Source: Myotis daubentonii (lineage: Eukaryota; Chordata; Mammalia; Chiroptera; Vespertilionidae). From it: a stretch of DNA of 64,000 nt. A program made the position numbers and the translations under genes. The stretch spans positions 151,526,282-151,590,281 of the forward strand of contig NC_081840.1 in the NCBI RefSeq assembly GCF_963259705.1, given 5' to 3'. Under the pieces are notes generated by a model. The model was not told where the DNA came from and ran no database searches. It saw only the letters and a program-made list of their open reading frames with translations. Below, piece by piece: positions 1-59,112 of this stretch (the stretch's first letter is position 1; the number at the start of each line of letters is the position of its first letter).

Positions 1-1106
1 TAAAAATAGTATCTCAGAGGTGTGGAAAAAGTCGATTTCTCTTGATAAGTCCTACAAGTTACATCCTCAAGAGATACTTTGTATTAGCAAAGAGGCTATA
101 CTCTCCTTGTCTTCTCTTTCACAATTATGGTAAGAAAGACCAGGTAGGCAAGAGTACGGTTTTCTTTATGCCACTCAACTGTAGTTGAGCAAAGAGTTTG
201 TTGGTGTCACATTTTTATTTCACCTCTGCTACCTTCCCCCCCACTCCCGCCACCCCATCACAGTGCTTATTTTTAAAACTTGATTCAGTTGAAAAAAATA
301 TTCATAGCTTAAGCAAAATTGTTTTTATTAAATCCAGCAATGATATAATATAAGTTTAACTCTAATAATAGGTCAGGTTATGATTATAATCTCTTCAAGA
401 GGAAGACACTTGCATAGGTCAAAGATGGTGGCTTTAACTGTACTGAGATTCCTTTTAGACTAGTGCTTTTTAGACAAGTTGCAATGCTAGTCTCAACTAC
501 CATTTGCAGCCTATTAAAGTGATAGTTCTTTTGGAGAAACTGATAAAATTAGGCAAGAGATAAGCATCTTTATGGTGATATTTTGAATATGTTTGTTGGA
601 GATAGTAGAATAAAAATGTAATTATTAAAAATGAAGGCATTCTCAATTTAAATAATTAGCTTAAATATTAGTCAATAAACTAGGAAAAGTGTATGTACCA
701 ACCAATTTTTAAAATGACAAACTTGCTAAATCTGGAAACCTCTTGTAAATTTTCTGTGGTCATCTTAGACTTACAGATTTGTATGTTATTAGTATTCACT
801 AATCAGATCCAAATAATTATTTGAGATGATTTTCATAACTTTTGAAATTATATTGGTAAAAGGCCAGCAGACCAGGGCACAGAAGGAAACTTTCTGATGT
901 CTGACCATTTAATGTTTGGATATATCAAGGTTTTTTTCTTTTAGTTTTTAAAAAAGAATTACAAGTTCTGATAGATTGCTTCACTATTTGCTTTCTCTAA
1001 AGAAATAAATATACATGAACAGCTATATTTAATCCACGTTTGATCACAGTATTAAATCTCCTTTAGTCTAACAACTTAAGAAATACATTTCTAGGGCAAA
1101 ATTTTT

Positions 1107-1324
1107 TTTAAAATATATTTTATTGATTTTTTACAGAGAAGAAGGGAGAAGGATAGAGAGCTAGAAACATCGATGAGAGAGAAACATTGATCAGCTGCCT
1201 CCTGCACTCCCCCGACTGGGGATGTGCCCGCAACCAAGGTACATGCCCTTGACCAGAATCGAACCCGGGACCTTTCAGTCTGCAGGGCGACACTCTATCC
1301 ACTGAGCCAAACCAGTCAGGGCAC
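1107..1324 (-). mobile_element. Ves-type SINE
   Basis: tRNA-derived SINE in reverse: poly(A)-side TTTTAAAATATATTTTATTG, middle CATCGATGAGAGAGAAACAT, head with B box (GAATCGAACCC) and A box (CTGAGCCAAACC). Direct repeats GGGCAAAATTT at 1094 and 1327. Confidence 0.93.
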
Positions 1325-2813
1325 TTGGGCAAAATTTTACCATTTTCTCGGCTCAATTAAGTTTGGTATTTAGTAACTCCTTTTATAATAAACACAATTT
1401 CTTATGAGTTAAGGGCTCACTAAAGATAGAACGGTCTTATAAAGGTATTTATTGTTACATGTCAAATATGTATTTTGAATTTGAGGCAGTTAATATTAAC
1501 ATGATAATTTCCAAATGTATTCATGGTTCCTGGCACAAAGCTATGACTCTATCCTATTATTTGGCAAATACTTTGATCTGACATTAAATAATTTGGTCAC
1601 CAGTATAGAAGATGATTTAAAAGTCTAAAAAAATGATGTTTGCTATGAAACAACTACTCCCTTTATTTAACCTGCCAAATCCCAACTCGGGGTCTCATTT
1701 CTTTTTTCATACTTCATACTACTTCAAGAATAACGTGTCATTGTAGGAACCACAGCTTGCATTTTCAGATAGAAGCCTTCTACCAGTTTGGTTTTGTAAG
1801 ATGCAAGAGCAACTGCAAAGATGAGCTCATAATAGTCTTGACTATTATGCCCTGCTTCAGTTTGAGTACTTACTTTACATATAATCAAGCTTGTCCCACC
1901 AATAAGCAGGACCTGAGACTACTTTTAAAGCAGGCCTAAATGAAAAGGTAGAATTCAATCTATATTTTTGCTTTTTATTTTCATTAACTTAAGGTTTTGA
2001 TACCTTTAAAGAAGTATAATTGATGAAAATACATATTTTGTGGTTTCTTGAAGAGATTAACATCTTATATTGGGTGTAAATGGATTTAGTCTTAACTTAC
2101 TCAGGGGCAAGATAGATACTTTTTTCCTCTGTTATCATCTGCTTATCTTGATTCAGAATGACCAATCTAAAAGAAACTGTGGCTTGTGTACCTATTGAAA
2201 CTTAGCTAAGCTCACGTCTTTTTGATAAGAGGTAGGATTGGACTTATGTCTTATTCTTCAGAAATCACAACATTAAACAGTCATGGCAGGGAGTGCCCTT
2301 GCTCTGTTCTTGAAAAAAATATTGAGAGCCTGCTGAATTCAAAGCAGCTTGACTCTGTCAGCCCACTTCATAAATATAGTATAGTGAAGTAAGATTTTTT
2401 TAAAAAATTAGGTCTTTGCATTTTCCTTGTTATAAAATATAGTTGTCATAAATTAACCAATCATGTTTTTAATACCCTAAATATAAAAAGCGGGATGCCC
2501 TTGGGATACCTTTGATTTTTTTTAAGGGAAATATATTTTGTCACATTTATGTTAATTATGTGCAGACTACACATTTTTTTCCAATGATCCATTACCTGTC
2601 TCAGACAAATATAAATTATTGTTTATTTGCTAAGTAAAGTATTAAGTATTTGGTGATTTTTAATTAATGAGCAGCCAGTTATACTGTGGTTCTATGTATA
2701 TTCAAACTAGTACTTACACCTAGAAATTATTATTGCTGTGGTAAAGAATGTCCATTTTATTCAGTAGAATATTTTGGGTCATGCTATTCTGTTTTATTCT
2801 TTTCAGCTTCGTG

Positions 2814-2816
<3 letters not shown>

Positions 2817-2854
<38 letters not shown>
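2817..2854. repeat. (GT)n microsatellite
   Basis: 19 uninterrupted GT units after GTGAGA. Confidence 0.97.
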
Positions 2855-2857
<3 letters not shown>

Positions 2858-3399
2858 TGATTGAGAGCTTTTTTCCCTTCTTCTGTCTAAATTCTTTTTC
2901 TCTAAACAGTGTTGTAATATTCTTATTTAAAATTATTGTAAATATTTAATCATTACATTCTTACCTCTCTATGATTAACTAAATTAATTAACAGAATTAA
3001 ACTAAACTTTGAATTATAGAGAATTAATTTTATGTCATATTTATGTTAAAACACATCAAACAAATATTTGATAATTTAAGATTTATTTGCTCATTGTATA
3101 TAAATAGGGAATCACTTTAAAAGTTAGAATCTCTTGAATATGATGAGAGTGGGTTATAGTTTAGGAGACCCTTGTTACAGACAGTTCTCCCATGAACACT
3201 CTCTCTTTAGTGTTATCTCTAAACTGACTTAATATTTCTTGGTCCCTCTAATTTACGGAAATGTTGTGAGAGTCAGCTGTCATAATGAGCTTATAGTCCT
3301 GAAGAAATCCGTAATGTATAATTACAAGTGTCACATTATTTTGTGACTTGTCGATTCCTGTTTTGTGCACTATAGCAAGCAGATCATCTTAATAACTCA

Positions 3400-3560
3400 C
3401 TGAGCATAGTAACTCAATTGATCCTTACAAAAACATCTATATACAAGGCATTGTTTTGTTCATTTTACAGATAGAAAATAATATACAGAGAAGCTAAGTA
3501 TTCTGCCCTAGATAACATAACCTATGAGTGCTAGAGCCAAGATTTGAACCAGTCTGACTT
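3400..3560 (+). mobile_element. MIR-like ancient SINE
   Basis: TTGTTCATTTTACAGATAGA, then a CTAAGTATTCTGCC segment and CTAGAGCCAAGATTTGAACC follow the MIR core and tail order. Confidence 0.7.
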
Positions 3561-6500
3561 CAGAATCTTAATCAAATGCTATAAATGGTGACTGAGACTT
3601 AGGGCAGCAGGCTGCTTCTAAATGTTGGGATGTGTTCTACTAGGTTCTGAAGACATTCTGTGTCTATTTCACACCATAATTAAGTAGGGAGTTTACCATG
3701 TTTACATTCATCACTCCCAACTTTAAAAGGTCCATCAGTTTCAGAAAAAAAAAAGACGCACATTCATGGTCTTAATGAAATTTATAATGGCATCAAGTTT
3801 ATTTGTTAATACAGTGTTTTCTAACATTATGATAGCTTTCCTGGCACATGACTTTCTAAATAGAAAGATTTTTCTCTGTCCATTTGTAGCTTTTGTGTTA
3901 GTATCAAAAGTTTCCTCTTAAACTAGTAATGACTCTTGAATTTGTATGCTACTGTCTTTTTATTCATGATTAGTACATTCATAGATTATCAGTTGATATC
4001 ATCTGCAAAATAATGTAAGTCATATAGCAAATAATAAACAGTTTGATCCTCTATGAAATCCCTTTAGCTCTGTGTATTGCCTGATATTGAGCAAAGTTAT
4101 AGTAGAGAGACCAAGATTATTTTGTTTTTATTTTGAAAGGCCTACAGTATGCAGCCTTTCTCCAGGACAGCAACCCCAAACAAGGTGAACTAATTTTGCA
4201 CTGTTATTTTACTTTAAATCTGCTTTTAAAAAATACTACATTTCTCTCTTTCTTTAGGCTAGTTTAGTTAACTCTTGTTAGAATTGTTCATTAACACCAT
4301 ATTGTCTTTACTTTGCTTCTAGTTGGGGATTTTTTGCTAGTAGGTTTGCTTTTTAAAATTTTTCTTCAACTATTGAAGTGGCTTTTCACATATTATGCTA
4401 CTAATCAGGCTGTATGAGAGTAGTTGGTGACATCTGGTAAAATCCAGGAAAATGCAGGATTAGCTTTTGGGCATACATTATTATTAGAGCACCATGTAAA
4501 TTAATTCTGTTTACTAAAAGAGAAATTGTAGGCAACTCTGCCTATCTTAAACATGCTTATATAATTTATATTTCAGAAAAGTGTGCCCTGGGTTTAGAAT
4601 GTAATAACTTTTGAACTTCTGCGTGTTTTGTATATTCTAAACAGCTATTGCTATGATTAAAAGAATGAACAGGTATGTTCCCAGACCATACCTCTTATAT
4701 CTGATAATGGAGTTATTCATATGCCTTTATGTAAATAGTATATCCAAATTTTCTCTGCTTTTATTTCATTTGAATTATATTTTTATTTCTGTAATTATTA
4801 TGAAAACTAGGTCTGCTATTAAACACCCCAATGAGGAAAGATCCATTTTCATCTCATTTTATGGGTGGATGGGAGAGAATAGGAATAGAAAAGGGGCAGA
4901 GGTAAAGTGGGGAGGCTAGAGCTTTAGAGCTGTGCACCAAAGTTATACTCTTGCTTTTTTCTCTTAATTTACTTAGTAATCACCATTTTAAGAACTGCAG
5001 GAAGATGAATTAATGTAAAAAATTTCAAATGATGAAGGTTGGCACTTTCTTTTGTTAATAACGAGTTAAACATAAGCCTCAAAAAGATGTTTCTGAACAA
5101 CTTATGAAAAAATATTCTGAAATATTTCGTTTTAAACTTGGCAAGAATTCTGTTAGTTCAAAATAGAGCAAAGTATCTTATCTTCACTGAAACCTAATTT
5201 ATCAATGATTTTTGATATAAATATTAAAATAGCAGCTTACATATGAACATTGTGAAATGGGTACACAGTGACTGTTATTTAGTACAGCCAAGCACTACAT
5301 ATATTATGTCTCTGCAGTGCCTCTATGTCAAACTTGGTGAGATAGGTATTTTTCCTACCATACACACATCATTGTTTTCTGTCTCATCAGTATCTTACGA
5401 TTTGTTTAGCAGTTTGACTGAAATTACTCCAGTGTAAGTTTACAGAGTATATCTATCTGCAGCAAATAACTAGAAATGGTTATGTTTTTCTTTATTGCTT
5501 TGGTCAATGAAGACCATGATTTCTGAACAAAAAGTAAACTGAAAAGTTTACATTTTTGCTGAGTTTGCCAATGTGCTGTAGCCATGACTCTGAAAGTGAA
5601 TTTTGGAACATTAGTGACTCTCTTCCCTTTTGAAGGTGTTGATAGAGCCCTGTCATATGTTCAGGCGGTAATTAGTACATTTCAGCCGGAGGCGCTGAAG
5701 GAGTCACTGCTGCTAAACAGTGCTGTATTTGAAGCCCACTTATTGGGGAGTAATTGACATAGAAAACTGTTCAGTTTCAGAAACAGAGTGTAGACAGTGA
5801 TTTATAAAAAAGACAAACGATGGCAGAACCCAAGTTTGGAATTCAGGAAATTCAAGTTTGGAAATCATTGGCAGTGGCCTTGATTACACTGAATGTGGAT
5901 TAAACCACTGTTCACTTAGTTACCACATCTACAAAAGAAAGCTGAGAATTAATCCATCACTCTTAACAGGTATTTTTTGACAAGCTAAGAGTGGCATTTA
6001 TGAAGAATGAATTCTAAATTAAGAGGACTTATAACATCTTCCTGTTTATGTTTAAATGGTATTGGCTGTATAAAAAGAGTGTAACAAAAAAGAAAATGTT
6101 GAAGAAAACCTACTGCAGTTATGTTCTTTTATTTCCAGGAATAGTCCAAGTAAGAAAATAAGCCTACTTCCTTTAAGTTTTTTTTTTTTTATGGCAATGT
6201 CCTTTGGAGAATGTGATTAAACCTTTAGTTTCACATTTTCAATTTATTTTTCCAAATTCAACAGACCCTGAAAATTTGACAACCTATCAGAACATGGACA
6301 TTCTGATTAATGGTTATTTTCAATAAAGCATCCAATACCATGGATGAGAAGATAAGAATAGTGAGCATCACCATTTATTACTATTTTCTCTGTTTCAACA
6401 GTGAGCTAATTAAGTACTTACTATATTTTTCTAGAAAGCAGAACAAAACAGAGGTTTGTTTATTTGAAATACTAAGGTATAGATGTTTGTTTGGGATATT

Positions 6501-6815
6501 CAGTTTATTGAAGAAATCATTCCATAGATTATGTTTTTTAAAAGTGAAGATAATGTTAGACTACGATTGGCTTTGGACTTATTTTTGAACTGGTTTTGCT
6601 ATCAAATCACCTTAAGATATTTTGAATATTAATACTGTTTAGGGAAGAATTTAAAATTTAAAGAAGCAAATTTGTAGATATTTTTCCCTCTTGTTTTAAA
6701 ATGTCTAAAATTGTTTATGATGCCTAACTTCTGATGGACTTTAGTTTCAATTTTGTTCTTAGTCATTGCAGATATTGACAAAATGTCATACGAAATTATT
6801 TTGTATTTTTTGTAG

Positions 6816-53123
<46,308 letters not shown>

Positions 53124-55270
53124 AGACGGTTCTTGCTGGAGAGTCACCGATGATTGCTCTTCTCAGACACAACGGTTTTTGTTTCCAAGAAGCCAAAATT
53201 GTTTAGAATTTGCTTCCCATTTTGCACCAGCCTTTAAACACTTTTCGTGAAGAGATTTTGCACAGTAGTTTAAATCTTTTGTTAATGTCCCTCTGGAATT
53301 TTTCGGGGGTAAAAGTAACATCAGTGGAGGGTATTATTTTAAATAAAATTTAATTGAGAATTTGTTGCATTTACAGCAAATTTTAAAACATTTTTAGGTT
53401 TTACAGAGATTTTAACCTTTAAACAACAGATCTTTAAAAAAACAACTGGTGAACACAAGTGAGTTTAACAAACATTTAAAATAGATCTGAATGTAAGAAC
53501 TAAGGACTGTTTCAGAAATAAAACATACTACCTGATGTGAAATTTATTTCTTAACCTTGTTGAGCTGGTTTTGTTCAGCTTAATTTACTGTTTAAAGGCA
53601 TTATCTATTGGTTATGCCAGTGGGTATATGATTGAATTTAGGGAACAGGGTTGACACAGCAGGTGCTAGTCCTGCATATTTTTTCTTAAATATTTCCCAA
53701 TTGTGTTTTTCATTTTCTTTTCAATATATAACTTTTATAACAAATTATTAGCTTTGATCTTGTAGTTTAAAATTGCAGGGAACTGGGTAATCTTTTACTG
53801 AGCTGGATCTTAGAGAAAATGAATATTTAAATTTTAAAGTTTGCACATTTCATCTTTATTCTAACATGAGTGCTTGTAACAAAATAAACAACAAAAATAA
53901 AATAAGCCAAAAACTACCTTAATCCATACATGAAATTATAGATGGGGCGTACAAATTTATTGACTGCTTCCCTTCCCTCCCCAAATATCGATTGCCTATT
54001 ATCTGGTGTCACCTCATATATTATAAGTTAATGCTAAAAGAAAAGAAAGCACTTAAGTTTCACAGAAGCCGTTATGTTTGTGGTAATGGGTCATTGCCTA
54101 CTAATGAACCCCATCACTGTACACAGAATGAAGAATAATGCATGTTAATTTTCTTGTATTAAAGATGCTGTGGTTTGTAAAAAGTCTGTATTTTGCGGAA
54201 TGTTTGGATGAAGAAGCATTACCAATAGGAATGGATCGATAGTTGAATAATGATTTTTTTTATACATAGATATATAAAATACAGCCAGAAAAACTGAAAT
54301 TACCTTTTTTTTTGAAGAAAAATCTCACAATTTATGTTTTTTCAAAGACTGATCTTAGACCAAGTCCAATTCCCATTTATCATTTAGTTATTTTTTAAGG
54401 TTAGAGAAATAATTTGTAAATATTTATTTAGACCTTTGATATTTATTAAAGCAATTACACACAATGGAAGTGAAAGAATCAGGAGAAAAACCTTTTAAAA
54501 AGTTTTCTCTAGGTTTGTCAGGGTCACTCTAAAGTTAAAAATATAACCAAGTCTTCTGTGAAATAATCATTCACCCAGTCCTGGTGCTGTTGCAGATGGC
54601 GGTGACACAAGTTAATTGACAAGCTGCTGCCCAGTGGTGCCCAGTGGCTCATAGGAACTGCCTGGGCCGTTTCAACACCACCCTGAACTACGAGTGGCTT
54701 GCATCTGGTCCTTCCTTGTTGCTGTGTGATTAGTCAGTGTTGCCACGTGCCGTGGTCTGGTTGAGACATCGTAACCAAGAACACTTACCTTCTCTTGATC
54801 ATTTTCCAAGTTTTAAAACTTCGATCCACCCCTATGAGAGCAAGTTATTGTGGAAATACTTTCAATGTAAAACCATTCCAGAGTGTGTACTATTTACTGA
54901 TAGCTGCATGAACGTAAGATTCGTGTTACTTTGGCTTTTTTGTCTCCGTTGACACGGTTGCACATTTCCAAGTTACTACAGCGTGAAAACTGTGTGTTAA
55001 AAAAAAAAATTTAAAAAAGATTGTGGCCTGGTTTTGTAAAAGTTTTAGGTAAAATTACAATTGATTGTTTTAGGAATCATTAAAATATTTCTGCAAATCA
55101 TAAAGCTATATCAAGATGTTGAGCTTAGCCACTATGCACATTGTAATTATTCATTGTGGCTGTCCAGTTCTATGATGCATTCTGGCATTTTGTAAGCTGC
55201 TCTGACTAGCAATATATAGATTCATTTAATGTGTTAACATTGGTTAATAAATGTATTTAAAAAAACTGGC
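53124..55270 (+). other. ZMYND11: ZMYND11 3'UTR with distal poly(A) signal at 55246-55251
   Basis: AT-rich sequence directly after the stop codon, free of young transposons. The length (about 2.1 kb) fits the known mRNA. AATAAA at 55246-55251 is the best distal poly(A) signal. Earlier AATAAA copies near 53342, 53517 and 53882-53900, and ATTAAA near 54160, could serve shorter isoforms. The exact cleavage site is inferred. Confidence 0.75.
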
Positions 55271-55518
55271 TTTAATACATTGGTGATTTAGTCCAATTCG
55301 CTTTACCAAACCAAACACTTATCACATGGTGGTCATGGTTATCCATTGGTAACTGTTTAACTTTATATGAGAACAGTGTGTGGAAAATCATTCATTTACT
55401 TAAACATTTAAGTTGAACTTTTACCAACTTTCAGAAAGACTCAAAATACTTTTACTGGTTCTCAAAAAATTCAGGTTGGTTAACTACAAAACCTGTTTTC
55501 TTAATCCTTACACTAGGC

Positions 55519-55729
55519 CAGGGGTGGGCAAACTTTTTGACTCGAGGGCCACAATGGGTTCTTAACCTGGACCGGAGGGCCGGAACAAAAGCATGGATGG
55601 AGTGTTTGTGTGAACTAATATAAATTCAAAGTAAACATCATTACATAAAAGGGTACAGTCTTTTTTTTCAATAGTTTTATTCATTTCAAGGCCAGATCTG
55701 GCCCGCGGGCCGTAGTTTGCCCACGGCTG
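55519..55729 (+). mobile_element. hAT MITE (CAGGGGTGGGCAAAC family)
   Basis: 211 bp between perfect 8-bp duplications CACTAGGC (55511-55518, 55730-55737). Ends CAGGGGTGGGCAAAC and GTTTGCCCACGGCTG. No transposase. Confidence 0.92.
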
Positions 55730-55823
55730 CACTAGGCTGAACAAACAGAAAACTATTCCATAAACACTGAAATAAACTCTTTTAAGACTTTTTCTTAGGC
55801 TGGACATTCCTTCATCGACGCTT

Positions 55824-56034
55824 TTTTTTTTAAATATATTTTATTGATTTTTTACAGAGAGGAAGGGAGAGAGATAGAAACATCGATGAGAGAGAAATAT
55901 CGATCAGCTGCCTCCTGCACATCTCCTATTGGGAATGTGCCCGCAACCAAGGTACATGCCCTTGACCGGAATCGAACCCAGGACCCTTCAGTCCACAGGC
56001 CGATGCTCTATCCACTGAGCCAAACCGGTTATGG
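55824..56034 (-). mobile_element. Ves-type SINE
   Basis: Reverse full-length copy (TTGACCGGAATCGAACCCAG; GAGCCAAACCGGTTATGG). Imperfect duplications CATCGACGCTT and TATCGACACTT. Confidence 0.92.
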
Positions 56035-56184
56035 CTATCGACACTTCTGAGACCATGCTTTCAACAGTGTAATTATATCCAACAGAAACAAAAGAAGACT
56101 ATATCACAAAGGCAAAATAGCAAGACCGATGTTAGTGCCCAGGAGAGCCAGCCTGCTGGGTCTGGCCCCCAACTCCCCAGTTCC

Positions 56185-56345
56185 ACCACTTGTTAGCGGT
56201 GTGAACCTGTGCGTCAGTTTTCTCATCTATAAAATGTGGATCGTGATATGAACAACTTCATATGCAGGTGTGAGGAACATGCGAGCACAAACGTGTGACG
56301 AGCACGTAGTGAGGACCACAGAAGGGGTGAGCTACCATTGTTATT
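56185..56345 (+). mobile_element. MIR-like ancient SINE
   Basis: GTGAACCTGTGCGTCAGTTT then TCTCATCTATAAAATGTGGA and TGAGGAACATGCGAGCAC follow MIR order, well diverged. Confidence 0.6.
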
Positions 56346-56835
56346 GTAGGAGAGCCAGCTGGCCATTGAGGGAAAGACTCCATGGGCCACCCTGCCCACC
56401 TGAGGGATGCGGCAGAGGGATAAATACCACAGCGCAGAAGGACCTGCGCCTCCTGGGATGGGCAGATCTGGTTGTCAGCCTGGCACTCGGTTTCTCTTCT
56501 CTGGTACAGCAACCTGCTCTTGCTCTTTCTTAGGGCAACAGGCATTCCCAATTCTCAGTGTGGGTGAGGCTGACCCCATTCTTGGCCATGTGACTCAGGC
56601 CTGGCCAATGTGCATGTCTCATCCCTGGATTTGCATTAATTGGTCCAGGGATGTACACTTGATCTGAATCAGAATAATAATAGTCCTTTATGAGATTTCT
56701 GCTAGTGCTATTGAAAAGAGTAACTCCCTTTCTCTGTCAGAGTTGGTAAAGTGATAAGACATCATAATGGTGCTGCTGGGAGTCATTTGCCACTCCCTGG
56801 GGAGCCTGCTTGAGACTGAATCCCACAGAAAGAAA

Positions 56836-56990
56836 TGCAGAACTAAAGACTGAGAGGGAGAGGGAGAGGGAGAGTGAGGGGTTGGGGGGGAGAGAGAGGA
56901 GGGATAAGGAGAACTGGAGGGGGTGAGCAAGAAGGGGAGCGAAGTAGGGAGGGAGGCAGGGAGGAGGGAAAGAGGGAGAGAGAGAGAGAT
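56836..56990. repeat. GA-rich low-complexity tract
   Basis: Purine-rich sequence of GAGAGGGAGAGGGAGAG type over ~150 bases; the Ser/Leu/Pro-rich minus-strand open frames here are artefacts. Confidence 0.9.
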
Positions 56991-57525
56991 TATTGACATC
57001 ATTAGAGCAATTGGCTCCAGCTGTATTGATCTGACCTTCCAAGCTCTCAGCAGTGAGGGGATGATCTGAAAGGAGCTATGGGATAGCAACCACGCAGGGA
57101 GATTTCCTCTGTTCACTAATGAGGAAGCAAGTAGCAGGTTCCAACTGGTTCAACGGGGCTTCCAAGAACACCACCTGGACAGAAAACAAGGATTCTGAAG
57201 TGAATTTACAAATTTTTGTGAATCAGGTCTATTCACAGGGCATGACTAATTGCGTTCCTGGGACAAAAGTAATTAGTATTATCCGTTTTCTATAATTTAA
57301 AAATTGTAGAGTAGCTCAAAGACAATAATAGGCAGAGAGAGCCTGGTCAGGTGAGCTGGGCAGGACAGCCACTAACCTTTTTTTTTCTTTTTTTCCCATT
57401 TAAAACCTTTCACAACCGTTCCCGACAAGCTGAACAGCCCAGTAGTTGAAGGGACATCAACAGTTCACAGAAAGAGAAATACAAATGGCTTTCTAAAATA
57501 TGGTTAAAATACCCGATACAACTTA

Positions 57526-57731
57526 TCCTATATAATAAAAGCATAGTATGCAAATTGTCCCCTCGACCGGGAGTTGTCTGGGAGTCCGACCAGGGCGGGG
57601 GTGGGGGTGGGTGGGGAGGAAGGGAGGCTCCAGCCAGCAGGAGGCTGAGGGAAGGGAGGGAGTACCCAGACCGCAGCTGGCAGCTGCTAGGGACCCTACC
57701 AGTGCACAAATTTCATGCACTGGGTCTCTAG
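57526..57731 (+). mobile_element. Short HeliBat-type Helitron
   Basis: A|TCCTATATAATAAAAGC start; GTGCACAAATTTCATGCAC hairpin and TCTCTAG|T end. 206 bp, the shortest complete copy here. Confidence 0.87.
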
Positions 57732-57860
57732 TAATAACAGAAATGCAAATTAAAGCCAAAACTTTCTGTTGGTGAGGTGTTGCTGTTGAAAGTGAAAAGT
57801 GGCAGTGAAACCCCCCTGGAGCATCTGTCCAAGTCACAGCAGTCACCCCGACCACCAGAA

Positions 57861-58670
57861 ACCCACTCACTCCATCACCCCCGCCCCCCCCCCCCCGCCA
57901 GAAATCCACTCACTCCATCATCCCCGCCCTCCCCGCTAGAAACCCACTCACTCCATCACCCCCGCCCTCCCCGCCAGGAACCCACTCACTCCATCACCCC
58001 CGCCCCCCCCCCACCAGAAACCCACTCACTCCATCACCCCCGCCCCTCCCCCCCGCCAGGAACCCACTCACTCCATCACCCCCGCCCCCCCCACCAGAAA
58101 CCCACTCACTCCATCACTCCCGCCCCCCCCCGCCAAAATCCCACTCACTCCATCACCCCCTCCCCCCCCGCCAGAAACCCACTCACTCCATCACCCCCAC
58201 CCCCCCACCAGAATCCCACTCACTCCATCACCCCCGCCCCCCCCACCAGAAACCCACTCACTCCATCACCCCCGCCCCTCCCCCCCGCCAGGAACCCACT
58301 CACTCCATCACCCCCGCCCCCCCCACCAGAAACCCACTCACTCCATCACTCCCGCCCCCCCCCTGCCAGGAACCCACTCACTCCATCACCCCCACCCCCC
58401 CCACCAGAAACCCACTCACTCCATCACTCCCGCCCCTCCCCCCGCCAGGAACCCACTCACTCCATCACCCCCGCCCCCCCCCCCCCCCCGCCAGGAATCC
58501 ACTCACTCCATCACCCCCGCCCTCCCCGCCAGAAACCCACTCACTCCATCACTCCCGCCCCTCCCCCCGCCAGGAACCCACTCACTCCATCACCCCCGCC
58601 CCCCCCCCCCCCCGCCAGGAATCCACTCACTCCATCACCCCCGCCCTCCCCCGCCAGAAACCCACTCACT
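57861..58670. repeat. C-rich minisatellite, ~39-bp unit, about 21 copies
   Basis: Each unit has a constant ACCCACTCACTCCATCACCC part, then a variable C-run (CCGCCCCCCCCC) and CCAGAAA or CCAGGAA. Units are 35-45 bp, differing mainly in C-run length and A/G at one site. The 299-codon open frame across it is a by-product, since the frame shifts from unit to unit. Confidence 0.95.
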
Positions 58671-58863
58671 CCCTGACTGGTCACCCTCCAGCCAGAAACC
58701 CACCCATGAGAAACACTTGCCCACGATGACATGACCGACTTTTGTCAGGACAGAAGCTGGTTGCTGACAATAGTGAGACTCTGGGAAGGCTGTGTCCAGG
58801 ATGGGAGTGGACAGGTGCACCTGGAGGCGGGAGGCCGCGCTGCTATGAAAGCACAGAGAACCG

Positions 58864-59112
58864 CAGTGATGGCAAACCTTTTGAGCTCGGCGTGTCAGCA
58901 TTTTGAAAAACCCTAACTTAACTCTGGTGCCGTGTCACATCTAGAACCTTTTTGATCTTTGCAACCATAGTAAAACAAAGACTTATATTTTTGATATTTA
59001 TTTTATATATTTAAATGCCATTTAACAAAGAAAAATCAACCAAAACAATGAGTTCGCGTGTCACCTCTGACACGTGTCACCTCTGACACGTGTCATAGGT
59101 TCGCCATCACTG
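58864..59112 (+). mobile_element. SPIN-type hAT element (non-autonomous)
   Basis: Begins CAGTGATGGCAAACCTTTTG and ends GGTTCGCCATCACTG, the SPIN terminal repeats; the interior (GTGTCACATCTAGAACC) also matches. SPIN is known for horizontal transfer into bats and other tetrapods. A CACCTCTGACACGTGT unit is doubled near the 3' end. The 8-bp flanks (GAGAACCG, CCCTAAGG) do not match, so a TSD is not visible. Confidence 0.85.

Larger units (their letters stand above)
1..6815 (+). other. ZMYND11 intron upstream of the PHD exon (start outside the window)
   Basis: AT-rich non-coding sequence with no exon recognised; the expected end of the previous exon (residues GDEI) is not found here. It holds a SINE (1107-1324), a GT microsatellite and a MIR fragment. 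The remainder shows no clear repeat or gene. The small open frames at 1757, 4653, 5243 and 6310 have no recognisable protein features. Confidence 0.7.

Noticed and set aside
57861..58670. CRISPR-like array
   Set aside because: The variable parts are C-runs rather than unique spacers, and the host is a mammal.
57777..58676. 299-codon Pro/Ser/His-rich open frame
   Set aside because: It lies on the C-rich minisatellite. The frame changes between units and the product is pure repeat.
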